A stretch of 64,000 nt of DNA from Lachnospiraceae bacterium. GTDB taxonomy: Bacteria; Bacillota; Clostridia; Lachnospirales; Lachnospiraceae. The notes below the pieces were generated by a model that worked only from the letters and a program-made list of their open reading frames with translations, did no database searches and had not been told where the DNA came from. Each line of letters starts with the position of its first letter. Position 1 is the stretch's first letter. The translations under genes were made by a program, and so were the position numbers. Shown here piece by piece: positions 1 to 8,699 of the stretch. The stretch covers positions 85,117-149,116 of the forward strand of contig JAJQHY010000055.1 of NCBI GenBank assembly GCA_021199495.1, written 5' to 3'.

Positions 1-104
1 AAGTTCGTTTCCGTTTACTCAAACCAACTCTCAGCACAGGACCGTTTTTCTTCTTCTGCTCTGTTTATTATTTCAAGGATGCTTTTCTCACCACTGCCCG
101 GGCT

Positions 105-1130
105 TCAGCACAGAGTCACACCCTTCTCGCCAGCCTCGCAGCGGCCCACGATATAAGCCTGTTCGCCGGCCGCCTGCAGCGCCTTCACCGTCGCGTCCGC
201 ATCCGCAGGATCCACGGCCAACACCATGCCAAGGCCCATATTGTAAGTATTATACATCATCTGCTCCGCGATATCGCCCTTCTGCTGCAGAAGAGTGAAA
301 ATCGGCAGAACCGGATAGCTGTCCTTCTCCACCACGGCACGTACACCGTCCGGCAGCATACGCGGTATATTCTCATAGAAGCCGCCGCCGGTAATATGAC
401 TGCAGCCTTTGATGGTAATACCGGCTTCCTTCACCTGTTTTAAGGCCTTCACGTAAATGCGGGTCGGTGTCAGCAGCGCCTCTCCCAGGGTAGTGCCCAA
501 TTCCTCATAATAGGTACTCAGGCTCTCCGCTGTCATCTCAAAGACTTTTCTCACCAGGGAAAAGCCGTTGGAATGTACCCCGGAGGAAGCGATTCCCACC
601 AGAACATCCCCCGGTTTGATATTCTCCCCGGTAATCATCTCAGACCGCTCAGCCACGCCCACGGTGAAACCGGCCAGGTCATACTCATCCACAGGCATCA
701 GGTCCGGATGCTCCGCTGTCTCACCGCCGATTAACGCGGCCCCTGCCTGTAAACAGCCCTCGGCCACACCCTTCACAATCTCCGCAATCTTCTCCGGAAT
801 ATTTTTACCGCAGGCGATATAATCCAGGAAAAATAACGGCTCGCCGCCCGCGCAGGCCACATCATTGACGCACATCGCCACACAGTCGATCCCCACTGTG
901 TCATGCTTATCCAGAATAAAAGCCAGCTTGATCTTGGTGCCCACGCCGTCCGTCCCGGACAAAAGCACCGGCTCCCTCATCTGGCTGATCTTCTCCAGAG
1001 AAAAAGCGCCGGAAAAACCGCCAATTCCGCCTAACACCTCCGGCCGCATGGTTTTTTTCACATGCTCCTTCATCAGCTCCACCGAACGATAACCAGCCTC
1101 GATGTCCACTCCCGCCTTCTTGTAGTCCAT
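105..1130 (-). CDS. purM: Phosphoribosylformylglycinamidine cyclo-ligase (AIR synthetase)
   Basis: Fifth step of purine synthesis: ATP-dependent closure of FGAM to AIR in the cytosol. The 341-residue product has the usual family length. Visible PurM signatures are the [12 protein letters not shown] stretch near the N-terminus, [23 protein letters not shown] and the C-terminal [14 protein letters not shown] segment. I chose the ATG at 1130 ([14 protein letters not shown]) because AAGGAG lies 8 nt upstream. The reading frame stays open to 1193, but that extension has no ribosome site and encodes sequence derived from the tandem repeats. It follows purE on the same strand, so co-transcription is likely, although 231 nt of repeat-rich spacer separates them. 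Confidence 0.97.
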   Translation of the reverse strand: MDYKKAGVDIEAGYRSVELMKEHVKKTMRPEVLGGIGGFSGAFSLEKISQMREPVLLSGTDGVGTKIKLAFILDKHDTVGIDCVAMCVNDVACAGGEPLFFLDYIACGKNIPEKIAEIVKGVAEGCLQAGAALIGGETAEHPDLMPVDEYDLAGFTVGVAERSEMITGENIKPGDVLVGIASSGVHSNGFSLVRKVFEMTAESLSTYYEELGTTLGEALLTPTRIYVKALKQVKEAGITIKGCSHITGGGFYENIPRMLPDGVRAVVEKDSYPVLPIFTLLQQKGDIAEQMMYNTYNMGLGMVLAVDPADADATVKALQAAGEQAYIVGRCEAGEKGVTLC

Positions 1131-1156
1131 TCTCACATTCTCCTTATATGTATTAC

Positions 1157-1346
1157 GCATTATTATTTCCGTTTCAAGGGTCATCCGCGCCATATTTTAT
1201 CCGCGCATGTAATGCATATTATAATTCCCGTTTCGAGGGTCAGCCGCCATATTTTATCCGCGCGAGTGCCTGTGTGCGACCTGCCAGCCTAAAACTCGAA
1301 AGTAATGTGACGCACAGTGAAGCGAGCCGGATAAAATATGGCGGCT
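1157..1346. repeat. Tandem and inverted repeats between purE and purM
   Basis: Two diverged direct copies of about 50 bp lie at 1157-1206 and 1214-1263, sharing a CGTTTC-AGGGTCA core and CATATTTTATCCGCGC. An 18-bp block of the second copy (1242-1259) is perfectly inverted at 1329-1346 (GGATAAAATATGGCGGCT). The transcript from purE to purM could therefore form a long hairpin of about 105 nt. No coding potential is apparent. Origin and role are unknown; it may be an intergenic palindromic element or a processing site. Confidence 0.75.
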
Positions 1347-1361
1347 GGTCCGACCACGGAA

Positions 1362-1862
1362 TCAATAATTCCGGTATCCGACCTCCTGCAGCCTTGCGTC
1401 TTTTTTCTCCACCGACTCCTTCAGCGACTCCGAATACTCCTTCAGCCGCTGCAAAAGTGCCTCATCCGACGTTGCCAGAATCTTCGCCGCTAAAAGTCCC
1501 GCGTTCGCGCCGCCGTTAATTGCCACCGTTGCCACCGGAATACCAGTCGGCATCTGCACGATGGAATACAGAGAATCCCTGCCGCCCAGGCTTGTGGTAT
1601 GCATCGGAATACCGATCACCGGCATGGGAAAAATCGCCGCGCACATGCCCGGCAGATGCGCTGCCATACCCGCGCCAGCGATAATGACTTTAAATCCCTT
1701 TGCCTCCGCGCCCTTCGCGTAAGCAAAAAACGCATCCGGCTCCCTGTGCGCGGAAATAATATTCATCTCATAAGAAATTCCCAGCTGATCCAGAATATCC
1801 GCCGCCTTTGCCATCACGGGCATATCCGAATCACTGCCCATCACAATTCCAACCTGTACCAT
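1362..1862 (-). CDS. purE: N5-carboxyaminoimidazole ribonucleotide mutase, class I PurE
   Basis: Converts N5-CAIR to CAIR in purine synthesis. The 166-residue product matches small class I PurE proteins. Visible motifs are [13 protein letters not shown] at the N-terminus (phosphate-binding SDSD), the SAHREPD loop carrying the catalytic histidine, and [11 protein letters not shown] followed by [15 protein letters not shown] sequence (here [11 protein letters not shown]). The start at 1862 (MVQVGIVMG) is preceded by CAGGAGG at good spacing. The frame continues upstream to 1985, but that part is unlike the family and has no ribosome site. purM lies downstream on the same strand; the partner purK is not in the window. 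Confidence 0.96.
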   Translation of the reverse strand: MVQVGIVMGSDSDMPVMAKAADILDQLGISYEMNIISAHREPDAFFAYAKGAEAKGFKVIIAGAGMAAHLPGMCAAIFPMPVIGIPMHTTSLGGRDSLYSIVQMPTGIPVATVAINGGANAGLLAAKILATSDEALLQRLKEYSESLKESVEKKDARLQEVGYRNY

Positions 1863-1953
1863 TGTCCCATCCTCCTGATGTAAAAATTTCAGATAGTCCC
1901 GCCTCAGCCACGATGTTTTGTGCCTGTCCGAATCCCTCTTCCGGAACCACGGG

Positions 1954-2268
1954 TTAAGCCAGTCCCGCGTTAAAAATCCAGGCAAGTACCGCCAGCACCG
2001 CCAGATTTAAAATCAGGCCGATCCATCCCAGGCGGTGAAACTGCTCCTCATCGGAAATGCACATCAGGGACATCACCACTCCCGCCAGTGACATCAACAT
2101 CATCAGAAAAGCCGCAAAGCCCATCGATAACGTAGCGTCTCCGCGCATGGAAAAAGAGCGATAAATCAGCAGAGACATCCCCACCGCACAGATCACGCCA
2201 AAGGCAAAGCCCAGGATACTGGTGGATTTATAGACTTTTACCGCGTACTTGTATTTTCGTTTTTTCAT
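1954..2268 (-). CDS. Small membrane protein, DUF6142-like
   Basis: A 104-residue protein with a basic N-terminus ([12 protein letters not shown]) and three hydrophobic stretches at about residues 17-37, 48-68 and 80-100, so it is probably an integral membrane protein. The layout (Lys-rich start, three helices, a short charged loop EEQFHRLGW before the last helix) resembles DUF6142 proteins of Lachnospiraceae, but I recognise it only loosely. Its ATG lies 6 nt after the stop of a 50-residue hydrophobic ORF on the same strand, suggesting translational coupling. Function is unknown. Confidence 0.7.
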   Translation of the reverse strand: MKKRKYKYAVKVYKSTSILGFAFGVICAVGMSLLIYRSFSMRGDATLSMGFAAFLMMLMSLAGVVMSLMCISDEEQFHRLGWIGLILNLAVLAVLAWIFNAGLA

Positions 2269-2274
2269 ATACCG

Positions 2275-2427
2275 TCAGAAGATCAACGTCTTCCTTTCAT
2301 TGAGCAGCTTCCCACCGCCGATAACCATCAGTACACCTCCGGCTATGCCCACCACGATCGTGACAACACCGACGATAATACTCAAATTTCCCACGAATGT
2401 CATGATTTTATGAATTTTTTCCTGCAT
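2275..2427 (-). CDS. Very small hydrophobic protein (50 residues)
   Basis: A minus-strand ORF starting at an ATG (2427) with GGGAG 9 nt upstream. It reads MQEKIHKIMTFVGN at the start, has one long Ile/Val/Gly-rich membrane helix (about residues 10-38) and ends LLNERKTLIF. Its stop is 6 nt before the ATG of the next small membrane protein gene, so the two look like a coupled pair. I do not recognise a family. The good ribosome site, compact spacing and clear helix make it a likely real gene that length-filtered annotation would miss. Confidence 0.65.
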   Translation of the reverse strand: MQEKIHKIMTFVGNLSIIVGVVTIVVGIAGGVLMVIGGGKLLNERKTLIF

Positions 2428-2483
2428 TTTATTTCTCCCAATACTATATTTTCAAGATATCCTTCATTTTTGATTATTTCCGG

Positions 2484-2516
2484 CTTCATTTCCGGCTTCA
2501 TTTCCGGCAAAGCAAC
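2484..2516. repeat. Short tandem repeat downstream of pyrE
   Basis: About 2.7 tandem copies of a 12-bp unit (TTCCGGCTTCAT) lie between the pyrE stop and the 50-residue ORF. It is non-coding and probably arose by slippage. Confidence 0.6.
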
Positions 2517-2559
2517 GCAAATCCCGCGCCTCCGATATCCACGTCCCTGCCGCTCCCAC

Positions 2560-3246
2560 TTACACAGAAGCTGAAGCCCCATACTGTGCATAATACGCAT
2601 CAATCGCGGCCTTCAGCGTATCATCAATCACAATCTCCCCATGGCATGGCCTGTTGTACAGATACTCCGTCACCTCCGCCATGGTCACGATCGCACTCGC
2701 CTCAATGTCGTATTTTTCCTTTATCTCCTGCAGAGCGCTGACCTTCCCGCCGCTGCCCTTCTCCATGCGGTTTAAGGACACCATCAGGCCCCTGATTTCC
2801 ACATCAGCCTGTGCTTTCAAAATCGGATAGGTCTCCTCGATGGACTTGCCGGAGGTGGTTACATCCTCGATGATCACCACTCTGTCGCCGTCCTGTAAGC
2901 TGCTCCCCAAAAGGATTCCCACATCCCCGTGGTCCTTGACCTCCTTGCGGTTGGAGCAATAGCGGATATCCTTCCCATACAGCTTCGCGTAAGCAATGAC
3001 CGTCGCCACCGACAGCGGTATACCCTTATAGGCGGGTCCGAACAGCACATCGAAATCATCCCCGAAATGCTCATGGATCGCTTTTGCGTAATACTCGCCC
3101 AGCTTCATCAGCTGCGTGCCCGTCACATATGCCCCCGCGTTCATAAAAAAGGGACTCTTTCTGCCGCTCTTCAACGTAAACTCGCCGAATTTGAGCACAT
3201 GAGAATCCACCATAAATTCAATAAATTCCTGCTTATACTGTTCCAT
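2560..3246 (-). CDS. pyrE: Orotate phosphoribosyltransferase
   Basis: Transfers phosphoribose from PRPP to orotate, giving OMP in pyrimidine synthesis. The PRPP-binding motif VVIIEDVTTSGKS is present near residue 125, and the N-terminal LKSGRKSPFFMNAG and FGPAYKGIPL segments are typical of PyrE. Length (228) is normal for the Clostridia form. ATG at 3246 follows AGGAGG at good spacing. A good sigma-A promoter lies upstream (3304-3332). Its partner pyrF is about 6 kb away, so the pyr genes are dispersed here. Confidence 0.97.
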   Translation of the reverse strand: MEQYKQEFIEFMVDSHVLKFGEFTLKSGRKSPFFMNAGAYVTGTQLMKLGEYYAKAIHEHFGDDFDVLFGPAYKGIPLSVATVIAYAKLYGKDIRYCSNRKEVKDHGDVGILLGSSLQDGDRVVIIEDVTTSGKSIEETYPILKAQADVEIRGLMVSLNRMEKGSGGKVSALQEIKEKYDIEASAIVTMAEVTEYLYNRPCHGEIVIDDTLKAAIDAYYAQYGASASV

Positions 3247-3303
3247 CCCGTTCCTCCTGCTTTTTAAGCGGCCAAGCGGCCTGAAAGTACTTCTGACTTT
3301 TCG

Positions 3304-3332
3304 ATCTTATCATAATTATACTGTATTTTCAA
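3304..3332 (-). promoter_or_regulatory. Putative sigma-A promoter of pyrE
   Basis: On the minus strand TTGAAA (3327-3332) and TAAGAT (3304-3309) are separated by exactly 17 nt, about 60 nt before the pyrE start. Called from sequence only. Confidence 0.6.
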
Positions 3333-3489
3333 TCCATAAAACTGCCGATAACCTTCGAATTATTCTGCCCGTGCAATCGAATTCCCAGGGACAAACTACC
3401 TGCATTTTACGGCAACGCGGATAAAAGTGCCAGTCCAGCACGCCATTGTCAAAAGCTTCCCCCGCTCATCGACACATGCAGCAGCATCC

Positions 3490-4032
3490 TTACAGACAAT
3501 ACGTCATCTGCACTTCACCCTCAAGATTTTTCCAGATAAATATCTCATCCTCCAGCGTCATATACCCGCGCCAGCTCTCCTCCTTCGGGATGGACACCGA
3601 ACCCGGATTCATATATATGTAAGACTCGTGCTCTTCACATTTCGGGACATGCGTATGACCGGCCAGCAGAATGTCACCCTCACATAACGGCAGCAGATTC
3701 TGCTCATGAAAATGATGCCCGTGCGTAACGAAAATCAGGCGATTCCCGACAGGGAGCAGGGCGTACTCAGCCATAATGGGAAAGTCCAGCACCATCTGGT
3801 CCACCTCAGTGTCACAGTTGCCACGCACACAAAGGATACGGTCTTTCATCGAATTGAGCAGTGAAATCACCTTCTTCGGGTCATACCCCTCCGGCAGGTC
3901 ATTGCGCGGCCCGTGATAGAGCAGGTCACCCAGAAGAAGCAGGCGGTCTGCCTGCTCCCTCTTATACGCCTCTGATAGCCTGTCACAATATACGGCGGAG
4001 CCGTGAATATCCGATGCAATCAGCCATTTCAT
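3490..4032 (-). CDS. yfcE: YfcE-type metallophosphodiesterase
   Basis: A 180-residue calcineurin-like phosphoesterase. Metal-binding motifs are all visible: DIHG near residue 8, GDLLYHG near 38, GNCD near 80, HGHHFH near 105 and GHTHVP near 130. This order and size match the YfcE/MJ0936 group of small phosphodiesterases acting on phosphodiester model substrates; the natural substrate is unknown. I chose the start MKWLIASDIHG at 4032, which puts the first motif at the usual distance from the N-terminus. The open frame to 4089 is not family-like. Monocistronic or read from the pyk promoter. Confidence 0.9.
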   Translation of the reverse strand: MKWLIASDIHGSAVYCDRLSEAYKREQADRLLLLGDLLYHGPRNDLPEGYDPKKVISLLNSMKDRILCVRGNCDTEVDQMVLDFPIMAEYALLPVGNRLIFVTHGHHFHEQNLLPLCEGDILLAGHTHVPKCEEHESYIYMNPGSVSIPKEESWRGYMTLEDEIFIWKNLEGEVQMTYCL

Positions 4033-4123
4033 AAAAGCTTTCCCCTTCCCCTGCAGATATGCCGCAAATCCCGTAAGACCCCACATCACACGATCTGCAG
4101 CGCTTTACCAGAGCCCAATCGTT

Positions 4124-5542
4124 CTATCTCGCAACCGCCTCCACCTTAATCGTGTTGGTGCTGCCGCCCTTGCCGCCGATCGCGCCGCCGGTCAGCACGA
4201 CATTGTCACCCTTCTCAAGGTGGAAGGTCTCCTTCACCTTCAGCATGGCGAAATAGAACATGACGTCCATGGAATTAACCTCCTCACAGAGCTCAGGCGT
4301 CACGCCCCAGCTTAAATTCAGCTTGCGCCAGACCTTCTCGGAAGTGGTCATACCCAGAATGTCCACCGGGCAGCGGAAACGGCTGACCAGTCTCGCGGTT
4401 CTGCCGCTCATGGAATTGACCACAATCGCCTTCGCACCCACATCAATCGCCATGGCCGCGGTGGCATGGGAAATGGCGTCCAGATTATTCTGCGCCTCGA
4501 AATCGGTCTTATAAAACTGGCTCTTATAATTAATCTGCTGCTCCGTATATTCCGCGATCTCAGCCATCGTCTTCACGGCCTTCACCGGATATTTGCCCGC
4601 GGCTGTCTCGCCGGAAAGCATAATGGCGGAGGTTCCGTCATAGACAGCGTTGGCCACATCAGAAAGCTCCGCCCTGGTAGGACGGGGATTCTGGATCATA
4701 CTCTCCAGCATCTCCGTCGCGGTAATCACGCGGCTGCCGAGCATACGGCATTTATTGATCAGATATTTCTGCACGGAAGGCACTTCCACACCGGGAATCT
4801 CCACACCCAAATCGCCTCTGGCCACCATCACGCCGTCGGCCACCTCGCAGATCGCGTCAATATTATCCACCCCGGAGCGGTTCTCGATTTTGGCCACGAT
4901 CTCCACATCCTGACCGCCGTGGGCGTTTAAGAAATTGCGCAGATCCATCACGTCCTTTTTGGTGGAGACAAAGGAGGCCGCTACGAAATCCACGTCATTT
5001 TCGATACCGAAGAGAATATTGGCCTTATCCTGCTCGCTCAGATAGTCGTGGTCCATGATTTTATTGGGAAAATTCATACTCTTGCGGTCGCTTAAAACAC
5101 CGCCGGCAATCACTTTGCAGACCGCGTCCCTGCCCTTTACCTCCATCACCTCCAGGATAATCAGGCCATTGTTGATCAGGACGGTGTCACCCGGCGTCAG
5201 ATTCTCCGTCAGCTTGTCATAGGTCACGGAGACCTTTCTCTCGTCGCCCACCACATCGTCGCAGGTCAGGGTGAAAAGCTCACCCTCTTTTAAGGTCACC
5301 TTGCCGTTCTCAAAGGTCTTAATCCGGTACTCCGGGCCCTTCGTGTCAAGCATAATCGCAATGGGAAGATGCAGCTTCTCCCGCACCGCCTTGATCCGGG
5401 CAATCGTCGCCCCATGGCCCTCATGGGTGCCGTGGGAAAAATTCAGTCTGGCGACGTTCATACCCGCAAGGCACATGTCTGTCAGCACCTGCTCACTGTC
5501 ACTCGCCGGACCGATGGTACAGATAATCTTGGTTTTGCGCAT
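4124..5542 (-). CDS. pyk: Pyruvate kinase
   Basis: Final ATP-forming step of glycolysis, phosphoenolpyruvate to pyruvate. The 472-residue protein begins MRKTKIICTIGPASD, contains LDTKGPEYR, the signature segment VAKIENRSGVDNIDAI with the catalytic lysine, and VARGDLGVEIP, and it ends shortly after GGKGGSTNTIKV. It lacks the extra C-terminal PEP-utilising domain seen in some Bacillus enzymes. The start at 5542 is supported by GGAGG 9 nt upstream; the in-frame ATG at 5557 lies over that ribosome site. Confidence 0.97.
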   Translation of the reverse strand: MRKTKIICTIGPASDSEQVLTDMCLAGMNVARLNFSHGTHEGHGATIARIKAVREKLHLPIAIMLDTKGPEYRIKTFENGKVTLKEGELFTLTCDDVVGDERKVSVTYDKLTENLTPGDTVLINNGLIILEVMEVKGRDAVCKVIAGGVLSDRKSMNFPNKIMDHDYLSEQDKANILFGIENDVDFVAASFVSTKKDVMDLRNFLNAHGGQDVEIVAKIENRSGVDNIDAICEVADGVMVARGDLGVEIPGVEVPSVQKYLINKCRMLGSRVITATEMLESMIQNPRPTRAELSDVANAVYDGTSAIMLSGETAAGKYPVKAVKTMAEIAEYTEQQINYKSQFYKTDFEAQNNLDAISHATAAMAIDVGAKAIVVNSMSGRTARLVSRFRCPVDILGMTTSEKVWRKLNLSWGVTPELCEEVNSMDVMFYFAMLKVKETFHLEKGDNVVLTGGAIGGKGGSTNTIKVEAVAR

Positions 5543-5650
5543 AGCTGTTTCCTCCACTCATATTCATTCACAGTAACTTTGTAGTTCATTCTAGCATAGT
5601 ATTCCCAATTCCGCTATAAAAAGCTTGGAAATCATAAAAAAACAGGCTTA

Positions 5651-5866
5651 TCAAATCGTAATGAGCGATCTGTTATAAACCGGATTTGGAATCTCCCTTC
5701 CATCCTCTCTCGCACATTCCAGCCAGACGCCGATCACCTCCTGCGTATTCTTAATAGCTTCCACCGGCGTCTTGCCGTCAGACATACATCCGGGAAGTTC
5801 CGGAACCTCCGTGACATAGCAATTATCTGTTTCTGACCAGTACATGATAATCTGATATCGATACAT
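5651..5866 (-). CDS. hicB: HicB-type antitoxin
   Basis: A 71-residue HicB-like protein: the motif YWSETDNCYVTEVPELPGCMSDGKTPVEAIKN is the partial RNase H-like fold typical of HicB antitoxins, which bind HicA and neutralise it. It starts one base after the hicA stop. The protein is short and lacks an obvious C-terminal DNA-binding domain, so autoregulation may need the complex or may be absent. Confidence 0.85.
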   Translation of the reverse strand: MYRYQIIMYWSETDNCYVTEVPELPGCMSDGKTPVEAIKNTQEVIGVWLECAREDGREIPNPVYNRSLITI

Positions 5867-5867
5867 T

Positions 5868-6110
5868 TTACTTCTCCAATCTATATTTCATTATCAAGTT
5901 TCTCACCTGCTTTACCTGGTATGCTTTTGCTTTGCCTCCAAGTGGCTGCAGAACAATCCGTTCCGGTATATCATCCCGTTTATATATATGATGATCGCCT
6001 TTCACTCTTTCTCTGAACCCCAGACTGATGATCAGTTTTCTAAGATCATCAAAACGGATATTTGCATCCCTGATGCCGCTCATAACATCAGCATATGTAT
6101 TTTTGGCCAC
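5868..6110 (-). CDS. hicA: HicA-type mRNA interferase toxin
   Basis: An 80-residue HicA family protein (small double-stranded RNA-binding-like fold) expected to cleave mRNA. The conserved GDHHIY segment near residue 45 holds the catalytic histidine; the neighbouring LRKLIISLGF is also typical. It starts with GTG at 6110, preceded by AAAGGAG. The toxin-first order with a 1-nt gap to hicB is standard for this module. It sits between pyk and an amino-acid ABC operon and shows no sign of decay. Confidence 0.85.
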   Translation of the reverse strand: MAKNTYADVMSGIRDANIRFDDLRKLIISLGFRERVKGDHHIYKRDDIPERIVLQPLGGKAKAYQVKQVRNLIMKYRLEK

Positions 6111-6178
6111 CTGTATACTTCTCCTTTCATTTTAACATCCTGCAAAAGATTTGCAAGCCAAATGTGCCTGTAGCCGCA

Positions 6179-6226
6179 AAAAGCAACCAGCACACTGCCG
6201 TCACCCGGCATATGCTGATTGCTTTT
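6179..6226 (-). terminator. Terminator after the amino-acid ABC operon
   Basis: AAAAGCAACCAGCA (from 6179) pairs with TGCTGATTGCTTTT (to 6226) with one mismatch; on the minus strand it is followed by a run of T. It lies downstream of the solute-binding protein gene and upstream of hicA. Confidence 0.6.
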
Positions 6227-6257
6227 CTCTTTCGTAGATGAAAATGTCAGGAAATCA

Positions 6258-7127
6258 TTACTCCTGCGTGATATCGCTCCCGAAATACTGAATGGAAATC
6301 TCGGCAAGCGTTCCGTTCTCGGAGATTGTCGCGATGGCTTCGTTAATGGCTTCGCGTAAGGATGCGGAGTCATCGCCCTTTCTGGTGGGGATCGCCACAT
6401 TGGAAGCTTCCTCCGTCAGCGCCACAACCTTTAACTCTGCCTCCGGATGCACATCCATGTAATCATAGAAGGACACCTCGGCGTTTAAGGTCGCGTCCAC
6501 ACGACCGGAAAGGACTAACTCCAGGGTCTCGTCCAGGCTGTCCACACCGGTCACCTCAGCGCCGTAGCTCTCCGCCAGGTCCATGTAGGTGCTGGCGATA
6601 CTGTTGGCTGTCGTTTTGCCGTCCAGATCCTCGAAGCTTGTAATGTCCTCATTGTCCGAGCGCACGATCAGCGCGGTGCGGATGTAGGCATACGGATCGG
6701 TGAAATCATATTTCTCCGCGCGTTCCTCGGTGTACTCCACGCCATTGACCACCAGGTCATAGCGTCCCGCGTCCAGACCGGCTAAAAGACTGTCCCAGTC
6801 GCCTTCCACGAAGGTAACCTCCACGCCCAGCTCAGCGGCAATCGCGCGCGCCACGTCCGCGTCAAAGCCCACGAGGTTGTCATCCTCGTCATGATAGCTC
6901 CACGGCGCCCAGTTGCCCTCCAGCGCCACGATGATCTCGCCCGCCTCCAGAATCGCGGCCAGCTGGTCATCAGCGGCTTCTGCCTCAGTGGACTCCGTTT
7001 CAGATGACTCCGTCTCCGTAGTCTCAGCCTCTGAAGTGTCAGCCGAGCTGCTGCCCGATGAGCAGCCCGCCAGGACGCCCATAGTCATTGCACATGCCAT
7101 GAGCAGTGCCAGAATTTTCTTTTTCAT
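6258..7127 (-). CDS. Amino-acid ABC transporter, solute-binding lipoprotein
   Basis: A 289-residue periplasmic-type binding protein anchored as a lipoprotein: signal peptide MKKKILALLMACAMTMG followed by the lipobox LAGC near residue 21. An acidic Ser/Thr/Glu-rich linker (about 23-50) precedes an SBP_bac_3 domain with GNWAPWSYHDEDD, LVGFDADVARAIAAELG and DGKTTANS segments. The family binds polar amino acids; the permease type suggests cystine, but this cannot be settled by eye. It is the last gene of the permease-ATPase-binding protein set, 117 nt after the ATPase gene, a gap that holds a small hairpin and may allow separate expression. Confidence 0.93.
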   Translation of the reverse strand: MKKKILALLMACAMTMGVLAGCSSGSSSADTSEAETTETESSETESTEAEAADDQLAAILEAGEIIVALEGNWAPWSYHDEDDNLVGFDADVARAIAAELGVEVTFVEGDWDSLLAGLDAGRYDLVVNGVEYTEERAEKYDFTDPYAYIRTALIVRSDNEDITSFEDLDGKTTANSIASTYMDLAESYGAEVTGVDSLDETLELVLSGRVDATLNAEVSFYDYMDVHPEAELKVVALTEEASNVAIPTRKGDDSASLREAINEAIATISENGTLAEISIQYFGSDITQE

Positions 7128-7244
7128 AATGTTCCTCCTTCTTACCTTTTATAAAAGTCGATTGCTCCACACTACGTGTAGCTAACGCATAAGTTCGACT
7201 ACGAAAATCAAAGATTTTCTGTCTCACTTATCTCGCAATCGCTT

Positions 7245-7976
7245 TCATTCTATTTTTAAGAACTCCCTCGTCCGCTCCATCTTCGGGTGGGCGAAAAACT
7301 CCTTGCTTTCTCCCTGCTCCACGATACAGCCGTCCTCCATGAAAATCACCTTTTTGGAGACGTCGCGGGCGAAGCTCATCTCATGGGTGACCACCACCAT
7401 GGTCATACCCTCATTTGCCAGATCGCGCATCACGGAGAGCACTTCCCCGATCAGCTCCGGATCCAGCGCCGACGTGGGCTCATCAAAAAAGATAATCTCC
7501 GGGTCGGTAGCCAGCGCCCGGGCGATCGCCACACGCTGCTGCTGCCCGCCGGAAAGCTGGTAGGGATAGTAGTCGTACCGATCGGACAGGCCCACCTTGT
7601 CCAGCATTCTGCGCCCGATTTCATTTGCCTGTTCCTTGTCCGTCTTCCTGCCGACAGTCAGACCCAGGGTTACGTTCTGCAGCGCGGTTTTATTTAAGAA
7701 AAGGTTGTAGCTCTGAAATACAAAGGCGGTCTTTTTGCGCAGGCGCGCAATGTCCTTTTTGGAAATATGTCCAAAGGAAAACTCCTCGCCGTCAAAAACA
7801 AGCCTGCCGCTGTCCGCCGTCTCCAGAAAATTGATGCAGCGCAACAGCGTCGTCTTGCCGGAACCGCTGGGGCCCAAAACCGCTACCACATCTCCTTTGT
7901 CCACGGAAAGATTAAGACCCCGGAGAACCTGCAGATCGCCGAAGCTTTTATGGATATCGTGAATCTCCAGCATCAT
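7245..7976 (-). CDS. Amino-acid ABC transporter, ATP-binding protein
   Basis: A 243-residue nucleotide-binding subunit of the polar amino-acid importer. Walker [10 protein letters not shown] near residue 35, Q-loop FQSYNLF, signature LSGGQQQR, Walker [14 protein letters not shown] and the switch histidine in [11 protein letters not shown] are all intact. The start overlaps the permease stop by 4 nt (ATGA), indicating translational coupling. It powers uptake together with the downstream lipoprotein. Confidence 0.95.
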   Translation of the reverse strand: MMLEIHDIHKSFGDLQVLRGLNLSVDKGDVVAVLGPSGSGKTTLLRCINFLETADSGRLVFDGEEFSFGHISKKDIARLRKKTAFVFQSYNLFLNKTALQNVTLGLTVGRKTDKEQANEIGRRMLDKVGLSDRYDYYPYQLSGGQQQRVAIARALATDPEIIFFDEPTSALDPELIGEVLSVMRDLANEGMTMVVVTHEMSFARDVSKKVIFMEDGCIVEQGESKEFFAHPKMERTREFLKIE

Positions 7977-8650
7977 GATCTGTTCCCTCCCCGGTATTTA
8001 TTTAAATATTTCTCTCCCACGCTCTGCAGCCAGGTCAGGACGGTGGAAAAGATCAGGTACACCACTCCCGCCTCGCAATATAAAAGCAGCGGCTCATAAT
8101 ATCTGGCATTGACTCTCTGCGCGGTCATCATGATCTCCTGCACCGTAATCACGGACGCTAAAGAAGTGTCCTTCACCATACTGATCAGAGCGTTTGACAG
8201 GGACGGAAACGCGGTGCGCATGGCCTGCGGCAGAACAATATGCCACATGATCTGGATATAATTCAGCCCCACACAGTAACCGGCCTCAATCTGGCCCTCG
8301 GACACGGATTCAATAGCCGCCCGCATGGTCTCAGCCGCGTAAGCGCCCTCATTTAAGGCAAAAACCAGAACCGCAGCGGGGAAGGCGTCTATCAGTATTC
8401 CCAGCGAAGGCAGGCCGTAAAAGACGACAAAAAGTTGTACCAGAAGCGGTGTGCCTCGGAAAATCCAGATGTAAAACCGGGCCAGCTGTTTCAAAACCGG
8501 CACACGCGCCACCTGTACCAAAGCCACCACTAAAGATATGACCATAGCGAAGGAAAAGCCCAGGACAGTGAGCGGTACCATCGTTTTCACAGCCGCGCTC
8601 ATCAGCTTGGGGAATGCCTCCACCAGAATTTTTATCACTCGTTCATCCAT
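7973..8650 (-). CDS. Amino-acid ABC transporter permease, TcyB-like
   Basis: A 225-residue membrane permease of the HisM/GlnP type with about five helices. Visible are the [18 protein letters not shown] motif and the EAA loop around [22 protein letters not shown]. The C-terminal [21 protein letters not shown] resembles cystine permeases (TcyB), which is the basis for the weak substrate guess. I prefer the ATG at 8650 over a TTG at 8671, which lacks a ribosome site. pyrF ends 49 nt upstream, so read-through from the pyrF promoter is possible. Confidence 0.92.
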   Translation of the reverse strand: MDERVIKILVEAFPKLMSAAVKTMVPLTVLGFSFAMVISLVVALVQVARVPVLKQLARFYIWIFRGTPLLVQLFVVFYGLPSLGILIDAFPAAVLVFALNEGAYAAETMRAAIESVSEGQIEAGYCVGLNYIQIMWHIVLPQAMRTAFPSLSNALISMVKDTSLASVITVQEIMMTAQRVNARYYEPLLLYCEAGVVYLIFSTVLTWLQSVGEKYLNKYRGGNRS

Positions 8651-8699
8651 AACTATGTATCTTTCCGCCAATTACTATAACAAATCACTCACACGAAAG

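Noticed and set aside
1..104. Start of purN after purM
   Set aside because: No ribosome site, start codon or recognisable PurN sequence is visible in these 104 nt.
2400..2603. 67-residue minus-strand ORF overlapping the pyrE end
   Set aside because: It overlaps pyrE and the well-supported 50-residue ORF, and spans the 12-bp tandem repeat; no ribosome site.
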